Source of the DNA: Alphaproteobacteria bacterium
GTDB lineage: Bacteria; Pseudomonadota; Alphaproteobacteria; Micavibrionales; Micavibrionaceae
Reading direction: 5' to 3'
DNA length: 64,000 bases
Assembly: GCA_021775955.1 (NCBI GenBank)
Contig: JAJFGU010000020.1
Location: 124,001-188,000 of the forward strand
Part shown: positions 9,388 to 19,610 of the stretch, in pieces
Position numbering within the stretch: position 1 is the stretch's first letter
Layout: every line of letters begins with the position of its first letter
Position numbers and translations under genes: made by a program
The notes under the pieces: model-generated
Database searches by the model: none
What the model saw: the letters and a program-made list of their open reading frames with translations, nothing else
Told to the model about the DNA's origin: nothing

Positions 9388-9420
9388 AAAAACGGCCGGG
9401 GAAATAACCGGCCGTTTCTT
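9388..9420 (+). terminator. Rho-independent terminator after the DUF1013 gene
   Basis: The inverted repeat AAACGGCCGG / CCGGCCGTTT encloses an 8-base loop and is followed by TTCTT. It begins about 25 bp after the stop codon of the DUF1013 gene. The A-run before the stem could let it work in the opposite direction too. Confidence 0.85.
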
Positions 9421-9428
9421 CAACGCCC

Positions 9429-9583
9429 TGTCATCCCGTTGGCGCGTCCGACTTGTCCGCCAAAGCTTTAGCGAAGGCGGGAGGACGCCTGCACGAACGG
9501 GATCCATATGTCAGCCGCTTTTTGCGGCTGTCTTTTCTAGATCCCCGCCGTCTAAGTCCGCTTCGCGGACCGCGGGGATGACG
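9429..9583 (+). repeat. REP-like palindromic repeat (family 'GTCATCCC'), copy b
   Basis: The same unit as at 2473-2610 but inverted relative to it. It starts CTGTCATCCCGTTGG, contains GAACGGGATCCATATGTCAGC and a CGCTTTTTGCG hairpin, and ends CGCGGGGATGACG. The inner hairpin arms differ between the copies while the outer palindrome blocks are kept. It sits between the convergent ends of the DUF1013 gene and the YdcH-like gene. Confidence 0.85.
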
Positions 9584-9593
9584 AAAGCGATTA

Positions 9594-9791
9594 TCAGGCC
9601 GTTGACGCTCGCCTTATCTCTTCAATCTCCTCTTTAATCAGAAGTTTTTGCTTCTTGAGCTGCCTTAAATAACTATCGGCTGAAGACGGGCGGTTCTGTA
9701 TTTTTTCAACCCTTGTCGATAAAGCCGTATGCTTTGCTTTTAAAGACTCTAAACGTGAAGATTGTGTGGAAGATAATGCATTGACGGTCAT
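9594..9791 (-). CDS. YdcH/DUF465-like small coiled-coil protein
   Basis: 65 residues starting MTVNALSSTQ. The body is one long charged helix pair: RLESLKAKHTALSTRVEKI, then the family-typical LRQLKKQKLLIKEEIEEI near the C-terminus. Function of the DUF465 family is unknown. The ATG at 9791 has AGGAG eight bases upstream; an in-frame ATG at 9812 is less likely. The 236 bp upstream (9812-10047) hold a short CCCTTTCC-gt-GGAAAGGG palindrome at about 9902-9919 and AT-rich sequence, but no gene. Confidence 0.75.
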   Translation of the reverse strand: MTVNALSSTQSSRLESLKAKHTALSTRVEKIQNRPSSADSYLRQLKKQKLLIKEEIEEIRRASTA

Positions 9792-9901
9792 TTGCGCTCT
9801 CCTGTTCATCATGACAATTTAGGTGTGAATTCGTCTACGCTACCCCATTTACAGGCCCTTTTGCAAAAACTCTGAGACTCTACGTCGCCCATAACAAATT
9901 T

Positions 9902-9919
9902 TCCCTTTCCGTGGAAAGG
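9902..9919. other. Perfect CCCTTTCC-GT-GGAAAGGG palindrome in a gene-free stretch
   Basis: An 8-bp stem with a 2-base centre in the 256-bp gap between the YdcH-like gene and the aldehyde dehydrogenase gene stop. No T-run follows, so it is a poor terminator. It could be an operator for the YdcH-like gene, which is transcribed leftward away from it. Confidence 0.35.
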
Positions 9920-10047
9920 GTTATGGTGACTTATTGAGTAAGATTTTTTGCTTCAATTGATACCCTGTAGACGTATTTATATTACGGATACGATTCGCAC
10001 TCTTATTTGATTATGTCATAGGATCAGAAAAACAGTCAATTTATTTT

Positions 10048-11577
<1,530 letters not shown>

Positions 11578-12129
11578 TTAAAACCCCATCGGGTTTTGCT
11601 CAAGATGCGCCAGCTCTTCGGTTGTACTGACACGGCCCAAAATATTGTTCCGATGCGGAAAACGCCCGAATTTTTCAATCACATCCCTGTGCCGCAGCGC
11701 GTAGTCATACCCGGCCGGGTTGTCATCGCCCATGGCTTTCATCAACTCGACGGAGCGGTTCTGGTCGCTCATCTCCTCGCTATGCTGAAAGGGAACATAA
11801 AGAAAACCGCGCTTGACTGGCGCTAAGATTTGATCAAATCCCTTACTAATCGCCTCTTTTACAATCAAGAGTGCTTTGCGATCCGTCGCAAATGCCTCCG
11901 GCTTGCCACGAAACATGGAGCGCGGGAATTGATCCAGCAAAATACAAAGCGCTAAGGCCCCATCTTCGTCAGATGCCCAACTATCGCACAAGCCGTCCTT
12001 GGCCATCTCATAGGTCGCCAGAAATTTTTCGGTGATCAGCGCATCCAGCTCGGGACCAGCCTGAAACCACTGTGCAGGCTGAACCTCTTCAAACCAGAAA
12101 TACAGGAGTTCATGTTTAGTATCGCGCAT
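11578..12129 (-). CDS. DUF924 family protein
   Basis: 183 residues. Family features: LLYFWFEE near the N-terminus, LCILLDQFPRSMFRG (about 61-75), FLYVPFQHSEE (about 108-118) and the C-terminal HRDVIEKFGRFPHRNNILGR. DUF924 proteins are all-helical and related to TPR folds; no reaction is established. It lies directly upstream of the aldehyde dehydrogenase gene with no gap, which suggests joint translation. Confidence 0.85.
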   Translation of the reverse strand: MRDTKHELLYFWFEEVQPAQWFQAGPELDALITEKFLATYEMAKDGLCDSWASDEDGALALCILLDQFPRSMFRGKPEAFATDRKALLIVKEAISKGFDQILAPVKRGFLYVPFQHSEEMSDQNRSVELMKAMGDDNPAGYDYALRHRDVIEKFGRFPHRNNILGRVSTTEELAHLEQNPMGF

Positions 12130-12157
12130 TAGGAAGGCCCCTCGCTTAAACCCTAAA

Positions 12158-12418
12158 CTATTTTTGCAATTTGTTTATGATGTCGAGCATCTTATCTTCC
12201 GCCGCACCGGCCCGCCACGAAAAAAATACGGCCGGGGCAAAAGGAATAAGAAGAAAGGCGATATAGGCAGGATTGGTGAAAACAACAAACAAATCGCCCT
12301 TAAATTTTCCGAAGTAAAAAAACGCACACAGCCCCACACCAAAAGCCACAAAAACAAGAGATGTAAATCTGTAAAACTTGGCTTTGATAAGGAACTTTCT
12401 GGCTTCTTCTTTGCTGAT
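12158..12418 (-). CDS. Small two-helix membrane protein after petC, apparent non-standard start
   Basis: The frame encodes about 86 residues: a basic N-terminal segment (SKEEARKFLIKAKFYRF), then two hydrophobic stretches (about 18-38 and 45-65), and an amphipathic tail ending DIINKLQK. No ATG, GTG or TTG lies near the N-terminus. An ATC at 12418 is preceded by GGAG nine bases upstream; the first standard start is an internal GTG at 12349, which would cut into the first membrane helix. It begins 21 bp after petC in the bc1 operon. No known family recognised; an accessory role in the respiratory membrane is inference. Confidence 0.5.
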   Translation of the reverse strand: MSKEEARKFLIKAKFYRFTSLVFVAFGVGLCAFFYFGKFKGDLFVVFTNPAYIAFLLIPFAPAVFFSWRAGAAEDKMLDIINKLQK

Positions 12419-12438
12419 TTTCTAATACTCCAAAGAAC

Positions 12439-13203
12439 TTAGTGAACGTCGGACCATATCTGACGCTTTACAGCATACATGACAAAAGCAAAAACCACCA
12501 AAAACATTATGGCTTTCAGCCCTGTTCTTTTGCGCGTTTCCATGTGGGGATCCCCGGCCCAGGTCAGAAACTCCACCACATCAGCTGCATATTGCTGGGT
12601 CGTATCCGGGCTGCCATCCTCATAAGCCACCTGCCCGTCCGAAAGCGGTGGCGCCATGGCAATCACATGGCCCGGCATATATTTATTCCAATACTGTCCG
12701 TCCAGAAGATGGGCGTCATGCGGCGCTTCTTCATAGCCGGTCAGAAGACCGTAAACGTAATCAGAGCCGTGATGGCGCGCCTTGATGATGAGCGATAAAT
12801 CCGGCGGCAGCGCCCCGCCATTGGCATAAGCGGCGGCCTTGTCATTAGCAAACGGCGCGGGGAACGAATCACTGGGCCGCGCCGGGCGTTCAAACATTTC
12901 GCCTTCCTCATTCGGGCCGTCCTCAACGCTATATTCGCCGGCAATCGCCTTGATCTGGTTTTCGTTATAGCCAAGATCGGTCAAATTGCGGAAAGAAAGC
13001 TGCTTCATCGAATGGCAGGATGCGCAAACCTCGCGGTAAATTTTATAACCGCGCTGCAAAGCTGCCCGGTCGTAAGTGCCAAAAGCGCCGCTAAAATGCC
13101 AGTGCTGATGCACAAGGGGCTCGGCCTCGCCACCACTGGCCCGGGCCATATGGAGCGGCAAAAATGTCAAAGCAGCCACAAATAAGATCAAACGAAACAT
13201 CAT
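12439..13203 (-). CDS. petC: Cytochrome c1 of the bc1 complex
   Basis: 254 residues. A signal peptide ([22 protein letters not shown]) leads to a periplasmic haem domain with the CASCH motif at about residues 60-64 and the methionine-ligand region in the [12 protein letters not shown] segment. A C-terminal transmembrane anchor (about 229-247) ends in KRQIWSDVH. It carries electrons from the Rieske protein to soluble cytochrome c. Its start overlaps the petB stop by 4 bp, so it is the third gene of a petABC operon. Confidence 0.96.
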   Translation of the reverse strand: MMFRLILFVAALTFLPLHMARASGGEAEPLVHQHWHFSGAFGTYDRAALQRGYKIYREVCASCHSMKQLSFRNLTDLGYNENQIKAIAGEYSVEDGPNEEGEMFERPARPSDSFPAPFANDKAAAYANGGALPPDLSLIIKARHHGSDYVYGLLTGYEEAPHDAHLLDGQYWNKYMPGHVIAMAPPLSDGQVAYEDGSPDTTQQYAADVVEFLTWAGDPHMETRKRTGLKAIMFLVVFAFVMYAVKRQIWSDVH

Positions 13204-14498
13204 CCTTTGGCCGCCTCCCTGGCATCTTCCAGGACCGCATCATGAATGGATTTAGGCAGGTCCTTGCCTTTTTCTGTGTTGTTGAGCCAGGGAATAATCA
13301 CCAGAAAGAATCCGTAGTAATAGGTCGTAGACAAAATCCCGAGCAATGTCAGCGGCGCGCCGAATAATGTTGCATCGGCCGGCTGCGAGCCGATATAGCC
13401 GAGCATCACAAACACCACGAGGAAGACAATCAGGAAGAAGCGGAACTTCGGACGGTATCGCGCGCTGCGGATCGGATGCGTATCCAGCCATGGCAGGATA
13501 AGCAGCAATCCGATCGAACCAAACATCGATATCACCCCACCCAGCTTGGCCGAGATAAAGACAATTTCAGTTCCGGGAATACCGACATCAAAGGTAATCG
13601 CCCTCAAAATCGCGTAAAACGGCAGGAAGTACCATTCCGGCACGATATGCGGCGGCGTCACCAGCGGGTTGGCTTCCTTATAGTTATCCGGGTGGCCGAG
13701 ATAATCCGGCGCGTAAAACACGAACACGCAAAACACCACCAAAAACACCAGCAAGCCGAACGTGTCCTTCATCGTGTAATAAGGATGAAACGGCAGCGTG
13801 TCCTGCTTGCCTTTGGGTTCAATCCCCGTCGGATTGTTCGAGCCGCAAATATGCAGCGCCCAGACATGCAGGAAGACCACCGCAAAAATCACAAACGGCA
13901 TCAGGTAATGCAGGGCATAGAACCGGTTCAATGTCGGGTTATCAATAGAAAACCCGCCCCAGAGCAAGGTCACGATACTATCGCCCACCAGTGGGATCGC
14001 CGAAAACAAATTGGTGATCACCGTCGCACCCCAATAGCTCATCTGACCCCAGGGCAACACATAGCCCATGAAAGCCGTGGCCATCATCAACAGGAAGATC
14101 ACTACACCGAGAATCCACAAAAGCTCCCGCGGCTTTTTGTAAGAGCCGTAATACATGCCACGGAAAATATGAACATAGACGGCAATGAAGAAAAACGACG
14201 CGCCGTTCATATGAATGTCACGCAGCATCCAGCCCCAATTGACGTCGCGGTCAATACGTTCGACCGAGTCAAACGCCATATCGACATGGGGCGTATAATT
14301 CATGGCCAGGAAAATGCCCGTCGCGATCATCGCCACCAGCATAAACATCGCAATGGCACCAAAATTCCAGAAATAATTGAAATTGCGCGGCGTCGGAAAG
14401 ACCCCGTATTCCTGCTGCATCATCGAGAAGACAGGAAGCCGCTCGTCAATCCAGCTGACGACCGGGTTCTTAAATTCTGCGCGTTCACCACTTCCCAT
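13200..14498 (-). CDS. petB: Cytochrome b of the bc1 complex
   Basis: 432 residues with about eight transmembrane helices. Visible motifs are the haem-ligating His pairs in helices B and D (for example [22 protein letters not shown] and [24 protein letters not shown]), the Qo-site loop [13 protein letters not shown], and [18 protein letters not shown]. It is a single-chain cytochrome b, not a b-c1 fusion. Located between petA (6-bp gap) and petC (4-bp overlap). It oxidises ubiquinol in the inner membrane. Confidence 0.97.
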   Translation of the reverse strand: MGSGERAEFKNPVVSWIDERLPVFSMMQQEYGVFPTPRNFNYFWNFGAIAMFMLVAMIATGIFLAMNYTPHVDMAFDSVERIDRDVNWGWMLRDIHMNGASFFFIAVYVHIFRGMYYGSYKKPRELLWILGVVIFLLMMATAFMGYVLPWGQMSYWGATVITNLFSAIPLVGDSIVTLLWGGFSIDNPTLNRFYALHYLMPFVIFAVVFLHVWALHICGSNNPTGIEPKGKQDTLPFHPYYTMKDTFGLLVFLVVFCVFVFYAPDYLGHPDNYKEANPLVTPPHIVPEWYFLPFYAILRAITFDVGIPGTEIVFISAKLGGVISMFGSIGLLLILPWLDTHPIRSARYRPKFRFFLIVFLVVFVMLGYIGSQPADATLFGAPLTLLGILSTTYYYGFFLVIIPWLNNTEKGKDLPKSIHDAVLEDAREAAKG

Positions 14499-14504
14499 TA
14501 TGCC

Positions 14505-15038
14505 CTAACCAATCTTTATCAAAGTATCACTGAGGAATTCATAAGGCGGCAAAGCCAGATTTTTTGGCGCCGGGCCTTTGCGAATACGTCCGGATGTATC
14601 GTAATGCGAACCATGGCACGGACAGAACCAGCCATTAAACTCGCCGCGGGTTTCGGTTTGCTTTTGCCCCGTCGGCACGCATCCTAAATGGGTGCAAATA
14701 CCAACCAGAACCAGCCACTGGTCCTTGTCCTTTTTGACCCGCTCGGCATCATCCTGCTTGTCGGGAAGATCGGCTATGCTGACAGCGTTGGCCTCTTCTA
14801 TTTCGGCTTCGGTGCGATGCCTGATAAAGACCGGCTTGCCGCGCCACATCACAGTGATGGATTGTCCTTTTCGAATGGGCGATATATCCACTTCCGTGGT
14901 CGAAAGCGCCAGCGTGTCCTTGGCCGGGTTCATGGAATGGACAAAAGGCCAGAGCGCAATACCAGCGCCAACCGCACCAAACGAGCCGGCCGTCAGCTGC
15001 AGAAAGTCACGCCTTGTTTCTCCAGCGCCATGGCCCAT
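14505..15038 (-). CDS. petA: Rieske iron-sulfur subunit of the bc1 complex
   Basis: 177 residues from the ATG at 15038, chosen because AGGA lies nine bases upstream; an ATG at 15059 is possible. A twin-arginine-type signal/anchor (TRRDFLQLTAGSFGAVG) leads to the periplasmic Rieske domain with both cluster-binding loops, CTHLGC and CPCHGS, separated by about 20 residues. First gene of the petABC operon, divergent from trmL; the 158-bp gap between the two starts must hold both promoters. Confidence 0.96.
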   Translation of the reverse strand: MGHGAGETRRDFLQLTAGSFGAVGAGIALWPFVHSMNPAKDTLALSTTEVDISPIRKGQSITVMWRGKPVFIRHRTEAEIEEANAVSIADLPDKQDDAERVKKDKDQWLVLVGICTHLGCVPTGQKQTETRGEFNGWFCPCHGSHYDTSGRIRKGPAPKNLALPPYEFLSDTLIKIG

Positions 15039-15196
15039 CGTCTTGCTTCCTGCTGTCATCGCCTAAAACGCCGTTCGTTAACGAGAAATATTCAAAAGAA
15101 AATCAGAAGATACGCGAACACTTAACTCTTTATAAATCATCAATCATCCTATATCCACACCTGTATGAGAAAAATAGAATTTTCCACAGTGAATTT

Positions 15197-15643
15197 ATGA
15201 AGATCGCTCTATATCAGCCCGATATCCCGCAAAACGTAGGGGCGATGATGCGCCTGTGTGCATGCCTTGGTGCACAGCTGGATATCATCGAGCCTTGCGG
15301 ATTCGTCTGGGATGAGCGCAAAATCCGTCAGGCCGGAATGGATTATGTCGAAGCCGTCGATATGACCCGTCACAGCTCCTGGGAACAATTTATGGAATCC
15401 CATCAGGGCCGCCGCATTGTTCTGATGAGCACAAAAGCCGATATGCCCTATACGGATTTCGAATTTCAGGAAAATGACATCTTACTTGCGGGCCGTGAAA
15501 GCGCCGGCGTGCCGGATGACATTCACGAATCCGCCGATGCGCGTATTGCCATTACGATGAAAAAAGGCTTAAGGTCGCTGAATATCGTGAACGCCACTGC
15601 CATGATACTGGGCGAGGCTCTGAGGCAGACGAAAGGGTCTTGA
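15197..15643 (+). CDS. trmL: tRNA (cytidine/uridine-34 2'-O)-methyltransferase TrmL
   Basis: 148 residues of the SPOUT family, typical single-domain TrmL length. It starts MKIALYQPDIPQNVGAMMRL and contains the knot motifs LLAGRESAGVPDDIH (about 101-115) and LRSLNIVNATAMILGEALRQ at the C-terminus. It methylates the ribose of the wobble base in some tRNA-Leu species. The start at 15197 is chosen because conservation begins there; longer in-frame readings upstream do not look like protein. Its stop overlaps the -35 box of the next promoter. Confidence 0.93.
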   Translation: MKIALYQPDIPQNVGAMMRLCACLGAQLDIIEPCGFVWDERKIRQAGMDYVEAVDMTRHSSWEQFMESHQGRRIVLMSTKADMPYTDFEFQENDILLAGRESAGVPDDIHESADARIAITMKKGLRSLNIVNATAMILGEALRQTKGS

Positions 15644-15668
15644 CAAAATAGGACATATATCCTATAAA
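15640..15668 (+). promoter_or_regulatory. Sigma-70 promoter with AGGA-N6-TCCT operator, upstream of hemF leader
   Basis: TTGACA at 15640-15645, a 17-bp spacer and TATAAA at 15663-15668. The spacer contains the dyad AGGA-CATATA-TCCT (15650-15663) that runs into the -10 box, a good position for a repressor. A near-identical module in the opposite direction lies at 42130-42158. The identity of the regulator is not known from this window. Confidence 0.75.
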
Positions 15669-15674
15669 ATAGGT

Positions 15675-15704
15675 ATGAAAAAGAAGCCCTGGAGTCAAAA
15701 ATGA
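15675..15704 (+). CDS. Possible leader peptide 1 (9 residues)
   Basis: ATG seven bases after the -10 hexamer, so almost leaderless; reads MKKKPWSQK and stops by overlapping the next ATG (ATGA). Included because the reading frame after the second copy of this promoter starts similarly (ATGAA, AAGC, then AGTCAAAAA). Coding status is not established. Confidence 0.3.
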   Translation: MKKKPWSQK

Positions 15705-15766
15705 AGCGCACCACCCGCTCCCTCAAAAGAGAGAGTATTTTAAGGGCTTATTATGAAAAACAATAG
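15701..15766 (+). CDS. Possible small basic peptide upstream of hemF (21 residues)
   Basis: The frame starts MKRTTRSLKR, ends AYYEKQ and carries a GGAG nine bases... upstream within the preceding mini-frame. It is strongly basic. It may be a regulatory leader peptide or simply a remnant of an older gene that used this promoter; nothing in it identifies a family. The 103 bp between its stop and hemF contain no further convincing gene. Confidence 0.35.
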   Translation: MKRTTRSLKRESILRAYYEKQ

Positions 15767-15869
15767 AAGATATGGGAATACGTTTTTCTGCACAACAGAG
15801 TGAAGGGCTGCTGTTATATCAGTCAAAACAAAGGCTTACACCCCAAATAGGGGCAAAATTGAGGAAAAT

Positions 15870-16823
15870 ATGTCAGCTAAAACAAAGGGTTACAGTCCAG
15901 ACAAAAGCGAAAAACAAGAAGAAAAACAGGATTCTGCCACCGCCTGGTTCCGCTCTTTGCGCGATAAAATATGCACTGAATTTGAATCCATCGAGGATGA
16001 ATTATCCGCCGGGCCAAAAGCCGATCTGGAACCGGGACGCTTTGAGCGCAAAAACTGGGATAGACCCGATGGTGGCGGTGGTGAAATGTCCATCATGCAT
16101 GGACGGGTGTTTGAAAAGGTTGGGGTCAATATTTCCACCGTTCACGGCACATTCTCTGAAGAATTTCGCGATAAGATTCCCGGTGCCAATGACAATGACG
16201 GCGCGTTCTGGGCCTCCGGTGTGTCCTTGGTTGCCCATATGCAAAACCCACTGGTCCCCGCCGTGCATATGAATACCCGCATGATTTGTACGTCCAAAAC
16301 CTGGTTTGGCGGCGGCATGGATTTAACCCCGATGATTGAAGACAAGGAAGACACCAAAGCCTTTCATGCCGCTTTGGAGGCCTGCTGCAACCGCCACCCG
16401 CCTCATGGCCCCACCCCATACGAAGAAGCTCAAGCTACAGCGCAGGCTCAAACCCACCACACCACACAAAACAATTATGTAAAATATAAGGAGTGGTGCG
16501 ATCGCTATTTCTTCCTGCCACACCGCAATGAAGCCCGCGGTGTTGGCGGGATTTTCTACGATTATCTCGAGAATGACTGGGACGCCGATTTTGCCTTTAC
16601 CAAGGATGTCGGCGAGACGTTTTTACAGATTTATCCCCAGCTTGTCCGCAAATCCATGCACAAAGACTGGAGCGATGAGCAACGCGAAATCCAGCTGGTC
16701 AAAAGGGGCAGATACGCTGAGTTTAACCTGCTTTACGACCGCGGCACCCAATTCGGCCTTAAAACCGGTGGCAATACCGAAGCCATCCTTATGTCCCTGC
16801 CCCCCGAAGCCAAATGGCCTTGA
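15870..16823 (+). CDS. hemF: Oxygen-dependent coproporphyrinogen III oxidase
   Basis: 317 residues. HemF signatures: [30 protein letters not shown] (start and end of the substrate pocket), [18 protein letters not shown] (about 145-155), [26 protein letters not shown] with the catalytic Asp/His region, and [16 protein letters not shown]-like sequence near the end (here [20 protein letters not shown]). It converts coproporphyrinogen III to protoporphyrinogen IX in haem synthesis using O2. GAGGA precedes the ATG. The promoter at 15640 probably drives it through a 200-base leader. Confidence 0.96.
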   Translation: MSAKTKGYSPDKSEKQEEKQDSATAWFRSLRDKICTEFESIEDELSAGPKADLEPGRFERKNWDRPDGGGGEMSIMHGRVFEKVGVNISTVHGTFSEEFRDKIPGANDNDGAFWASGVSLVAHMQNPLVPAVHMNTRMICTSKTWFGGGMDLTPMIEDKEDTKAFHAALEACCNRHPPHGPTPYEEAQATAQAQTHHTTQNNYVKYKEWCDRYFFLPHRNEARGVGGIFYDYLENDWDADFAFTKDVGETFLQIYPQLVRKSMHKDWSDEQREIQLVKRGRYAEFNLLYDRGTQFGLKTGGNTEAILMSLPPEAKWP

Positions 16824-16910
16824 TTTTTTTCTTATAGATTTTTTCCTTGCGCATGATTAGGGTACTTTGGTATAAGAATAATTCATTAACATAACGATGG
16901 GGAGAGTGAC

Positions 16911-17330
16911 GTGCCGTCAAGTACAAAAAACCAGTTTAATCAGACACTTCATCATTACGGCCATGTAAACGGAAATATTGCCACTGTAAAAAATGGGGCT
17001 GAACACTCAATCAAAAATATTACCGACTCCGGCACGTTTATAAATACTGACGGAGAGACTATAACCCCTGAACCCAGCAGTATTTATGAATGGACAGTCT
17101 CTGAACAGGGTACTCACAATGAAGCCCTTCACTTATATGTAACTTTTTATAACCAAAGCGCCCTTGTGACCACTTCCGTTGTCGACGCTATGTCTGAACT
17201 TTCAAGAGTCAAAATGTTTCAGGAATCAGAAGAAGGTATGGAACAGGACCTAAGTGCGGGCAGGCATGAAACCCAACTAGTTAAAGAAGCTGTTCGTGAT
17301 TTTTATCAAAGGTGTGAACATAACTATTAG
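16911..17330 (+). CDS. Hypothetical protein
   Basis: 139 residues from a GTG start with GGGGAGAG just upstream. The sequence is polar, Asn/Thr/Glu-rich, with no signal peptide, membrane segment or recognisable motif; residues about 20-80 look beta-rich. A possible promoter lies at about 16849-16878 (TTGCGC, 18 bp, TATAAG). Base composition is more AT-rich than hemF upstream, so it may be a recent acquisition. It ends in a 4-bp overlap with the convergent cca gene. Confidence 0.6.
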   Translation: MPSSTKNQFNQTLHHYGHVNGNIATVKNGAEHSIKNITDSGTFINTDGETITPEPSSIYEWTVSEQGTHNEALHLYVTFYNQSALVTTSVVDAMSELSRVKMFQESEEGMEQDLSAGRHETQLVKEAVRDFYQRCEHNY

Positions 17331-18544
17331 TCAGTTTCGTGAATTCTACCAAAGCAAGATTTCTTATCCGGCACAAACTCTTGTTCAATCCACCAGTCTT
17401 CAATCTCAGAGAGTTTTTGACCCATTTCAGGGCCTTCGGGAATGCCGGCTTTGAGCAGATCGTCACCGCTTAGAGGGAAATCGGGAATGTCCCAGTTCTG
17501 CACAATCTCCAGCGCCTTGGGGACAAAACCATTCACAATCCTATCTAACACAATTTCAAGGATTAAAGCCTGTGCCGTAGCAACGCGCCCTTGCCGATAG
17601 ACCGCGACTTTGACCGCCTGCTCATCGCCCAGATCGTCCATTTCAAGGACCTTGGAAAGCGCTTGAATATCCTTCCCGAACACCTTGGGAAACAAAAGAA
17701 AACTCTCCATAGCCTGAATGTTTTTCTCTACCATACCGGCCAAAACCAACAGCCTTGAAGGCAGTGATATCAAACCATAGCGCTTTTGGAATTCACAAAA
17801 ATGACCCAGCATTTCCGGGTCATATTCGGGATAAGAAAGCTCTGATAGAATCTTGTTATCAAACATAATACCCAAAATATCCACCGGGTTATCTACCGCC
17901 ATAATCTTGAAGAATTCCTGGGTGATACGCTCTTTAGATAAGCCGGAGATCTTATCCGCAGCAGCCTTACAAGCTTCCAGCGCTTTTGCATCTATTTCAC
18001 CCTCGCCATAGCTGGCATGAAAGCGAAACAGGCGCAGGATTCTTAAGGTATCCTCGGCAATCCGCGCTGCCGGATCACCGACAAACACCACCCGCCGCGC
18101 TTTAAGATCATCCAGCCCCTGCCCCGTCGGATCAAAGATATTACCTTCCCCGTCAGCCAATAACGTATTCATCGTGAAATCCCGGCGCTGCGCATCTTCG
18201 GCCCAGTCATCGGTAAAGGACACCACAGCCCGCCTGCCATCGGTTTCGACATCTTTACGCAAGGTGGTGATTTCAAACCCCCTGCCGCCCGATACCGCCG
18301 TCACCGTGCCGTGCTCAATACCTGTCGGTACGGCCTTGATACCCGCGGCTTTCAGCTTTGCAGTGACCTCTTCCGGCGTCAACACGCTCGCAATATCGAC
18401 ATCCTCAACCTCACGCAGGAGCAACGTATTGCGCACACAACCGCCGACAAACAGCGCCTTTCCTGCCCCCAGCGCCTCCATCACGGCCAGCGTTTCCGGC
18501 GCGTTCATCCAGTCCTGCGGATCAATTTTCTGTACAGATTCCAT
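17327..18544 (-). CDS. cca: CCA-adding enzyme / poly(A) polymerase family nucleotidyltransferase
   Basis: 405 residues of class II nucleotidyltransferases. N-terminal head with FVGGCVRNTLL (about 33-43) and the catalytic acidic pair in VEDVDIAS (about 47-54), then EITTLRKD and the motif RRDFTMNTLLAD (about 120-131). The RNA- and nucleotide-binding neck is seen in EDTLRILRLFRFHASYG (about 164-180). In alphaproteobacteria this family repairs the tRNA 3' CCA end; poly(A) polymerase activity cannot be excluded. Divergent from the moxR-like gene. Confidence 0.9.
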   Translation of the reverse strand: MESVQKIDPQDWMNAPETLAVMEALGAGKALFVGGCVRNTLLLREVEDVDIASVLTPEEVTAKLKAAGIKAVPTGIEHGTVTAVSGGRGFEITTLRKDVETDGRRAVVSFTDDWAEDAQRRDFTMNTLLADGEGNIFDPTGQGLDDLKARRVVFVGDPAARIAEDTLRILRLFRFHASYGEGEIDAKALEACKAAADKISGLSKERITQEFFKIMAVDNPVDILGIMFDNKILSELSYPEYDPEMLGHFCEFQKRYGLISLPSRLLVLAGMVEKNIQAMESFLLFPKVFGKDIQALSKVLEMDDLGDEQAVKVAVYRQGRVATAQALILEIVLDRIVNGFVPKALEIVQNWDIPDFPLSGDDLLKAGIPEGPEMGQKLSEIEDWWIEQEFVPDKKSCFGRIHETD

Positions 18545-18602
18545 TTTGCATCTCCTCTAAAACCTATAGACTAGCTCTGAACTTCAGACAAGGAGACAGC
18601 CC

Positions 18603-19589
18603 GTGAGTGATGCTGCCAAAAATATTGAACAATCTCTATCCGATACAGCTGCGAGGCTGATAAAAGCCCGCGAGGAAATTGGAAAAATTATCTTCGGACA
18701 AGATTTCGTCATCGACCAGACGCTGATAACACTGATGTCGGGCGGGCATATCCTGTTGATCGGCGTGCCCGGCGTGGCCAAGACATTGCTGGTGGAAACA
18801 CTCGCGCAAGTGCTCGGGCTTTCCTCCAACCGTATACAATGCACGCCCGATCTAATGCCCGCCGATGTTCTGGGCGCGGAAGTGCTGGAGGAAGACGAAA
18901 CCGGCCGCCGCTCTTTTCGCTTCATAAAAGGCCCGGTCTTTACTCAATTCCTGATGGCCGATGAAATCAACCGCGCCAGCCCGCGCACGCAATCGGCCCT
19001 GCTACAGGCGATGCAGGAACATGAAGTTTCCGTCAGCGGCCAGCCGCACGCTTTGCCCGAGCCGTTTCACGTTCTGGCGACCCAAAACCCGATTGAACAA
19101 GAGGGCACTTATCCGCTGCCCGAAGCGCAGCTTGACCGCTTCATGATGCAAATTGATGTTGATTACCCGAGCGCAGATGCCGAGCGCCAGGTCCTGCTGG
19201 CCACCACGACCGGCAAGAAAGAAGCAATATCAGCCATCATGAACAAAAGTGATGTGTTGGCCACCCAGTCACTGGTGCGCGATATGCCGATTGGCGAAAA
19301 AGTCGTCGATGCAATTCTAACGCTTGTAAGGCGCGGAAGGCCAGGGCCGGATGCTCCCGATATCGTCAATGAATATGTGACATGGGCACCGGGGCCACGC
19401 GGCTCGCAGGGGCTGATGCTGGCCTCACGGGCAAAGGCCCTGCTTGATAAGCGCGAAGCGCCGTCTATCGATGATGTGATTGAGCTGGCGGAGCCTGTTT
19501 TAAAACACCGCATGGCGCTCAATTTTAAAGCAGGGGCCAATGGCGTCGGCGTCACGGATATTATTCAGGCCTTATGCGAAGGCCTATAG
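18603..19589 (+). CDS. MoxR-type AAA+ ATPase
   Basis: 328 residues from a GTG start (AAGGAG just upstream). Walker A GVPGVAKT (about 58-65), the MoxR-typical LMPADVLG after it, Walker B FLMADEINRA (about 116-125), and sensor 1 in VLATQNPIEQEGTYPLPEAQLDRF. MoxR proteins act as chaperone-like ATPases, often for von Willebrand-type or periplasmic enzyme complexes coded beside them. First gene of a four-gene operon ending at 25326. Confidence 0.93.
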   Translation: MSDAAKNIEQSLSDTAARLIKAREEIGKIIFGQDFVIDQTLITLMSGGHILLIGVPGVAKTLLVETLAQVLGLSSNRIQCTPDLMPADVLGAEVLEEDETGRRSFRFIKGPVFTQFLMADEINRASPRTQSALLQAMQEHEVSVSGQPHALPEPFHVLATQNPIEQEGTYPLPEAQLDRFMMQIDVDYPSADAERQVLLATTTGKKEAISAIMNKSDVLATQSLVRDMPIGEKVVDAILTLVRRGRPGPDAPDIVNEYVTWAPGPRGSQGLMLASRAKALLDKREAPSIDDVIELAEPVLKHRMALNFKAGANGVGVTDIIQALCEGL

Positions 19590-19610
19590 GGTCAAGGGCC
19601 CTGATTTTGA

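Noticed and set aside
15772-16272. Frame overlapping the hemF leader and start, with a faint RpoN-like N-terminus
   Set aside because: Continues out of frame through hemF; the resemblance to the sigma-54 N-terminal glutamine region is too weak.
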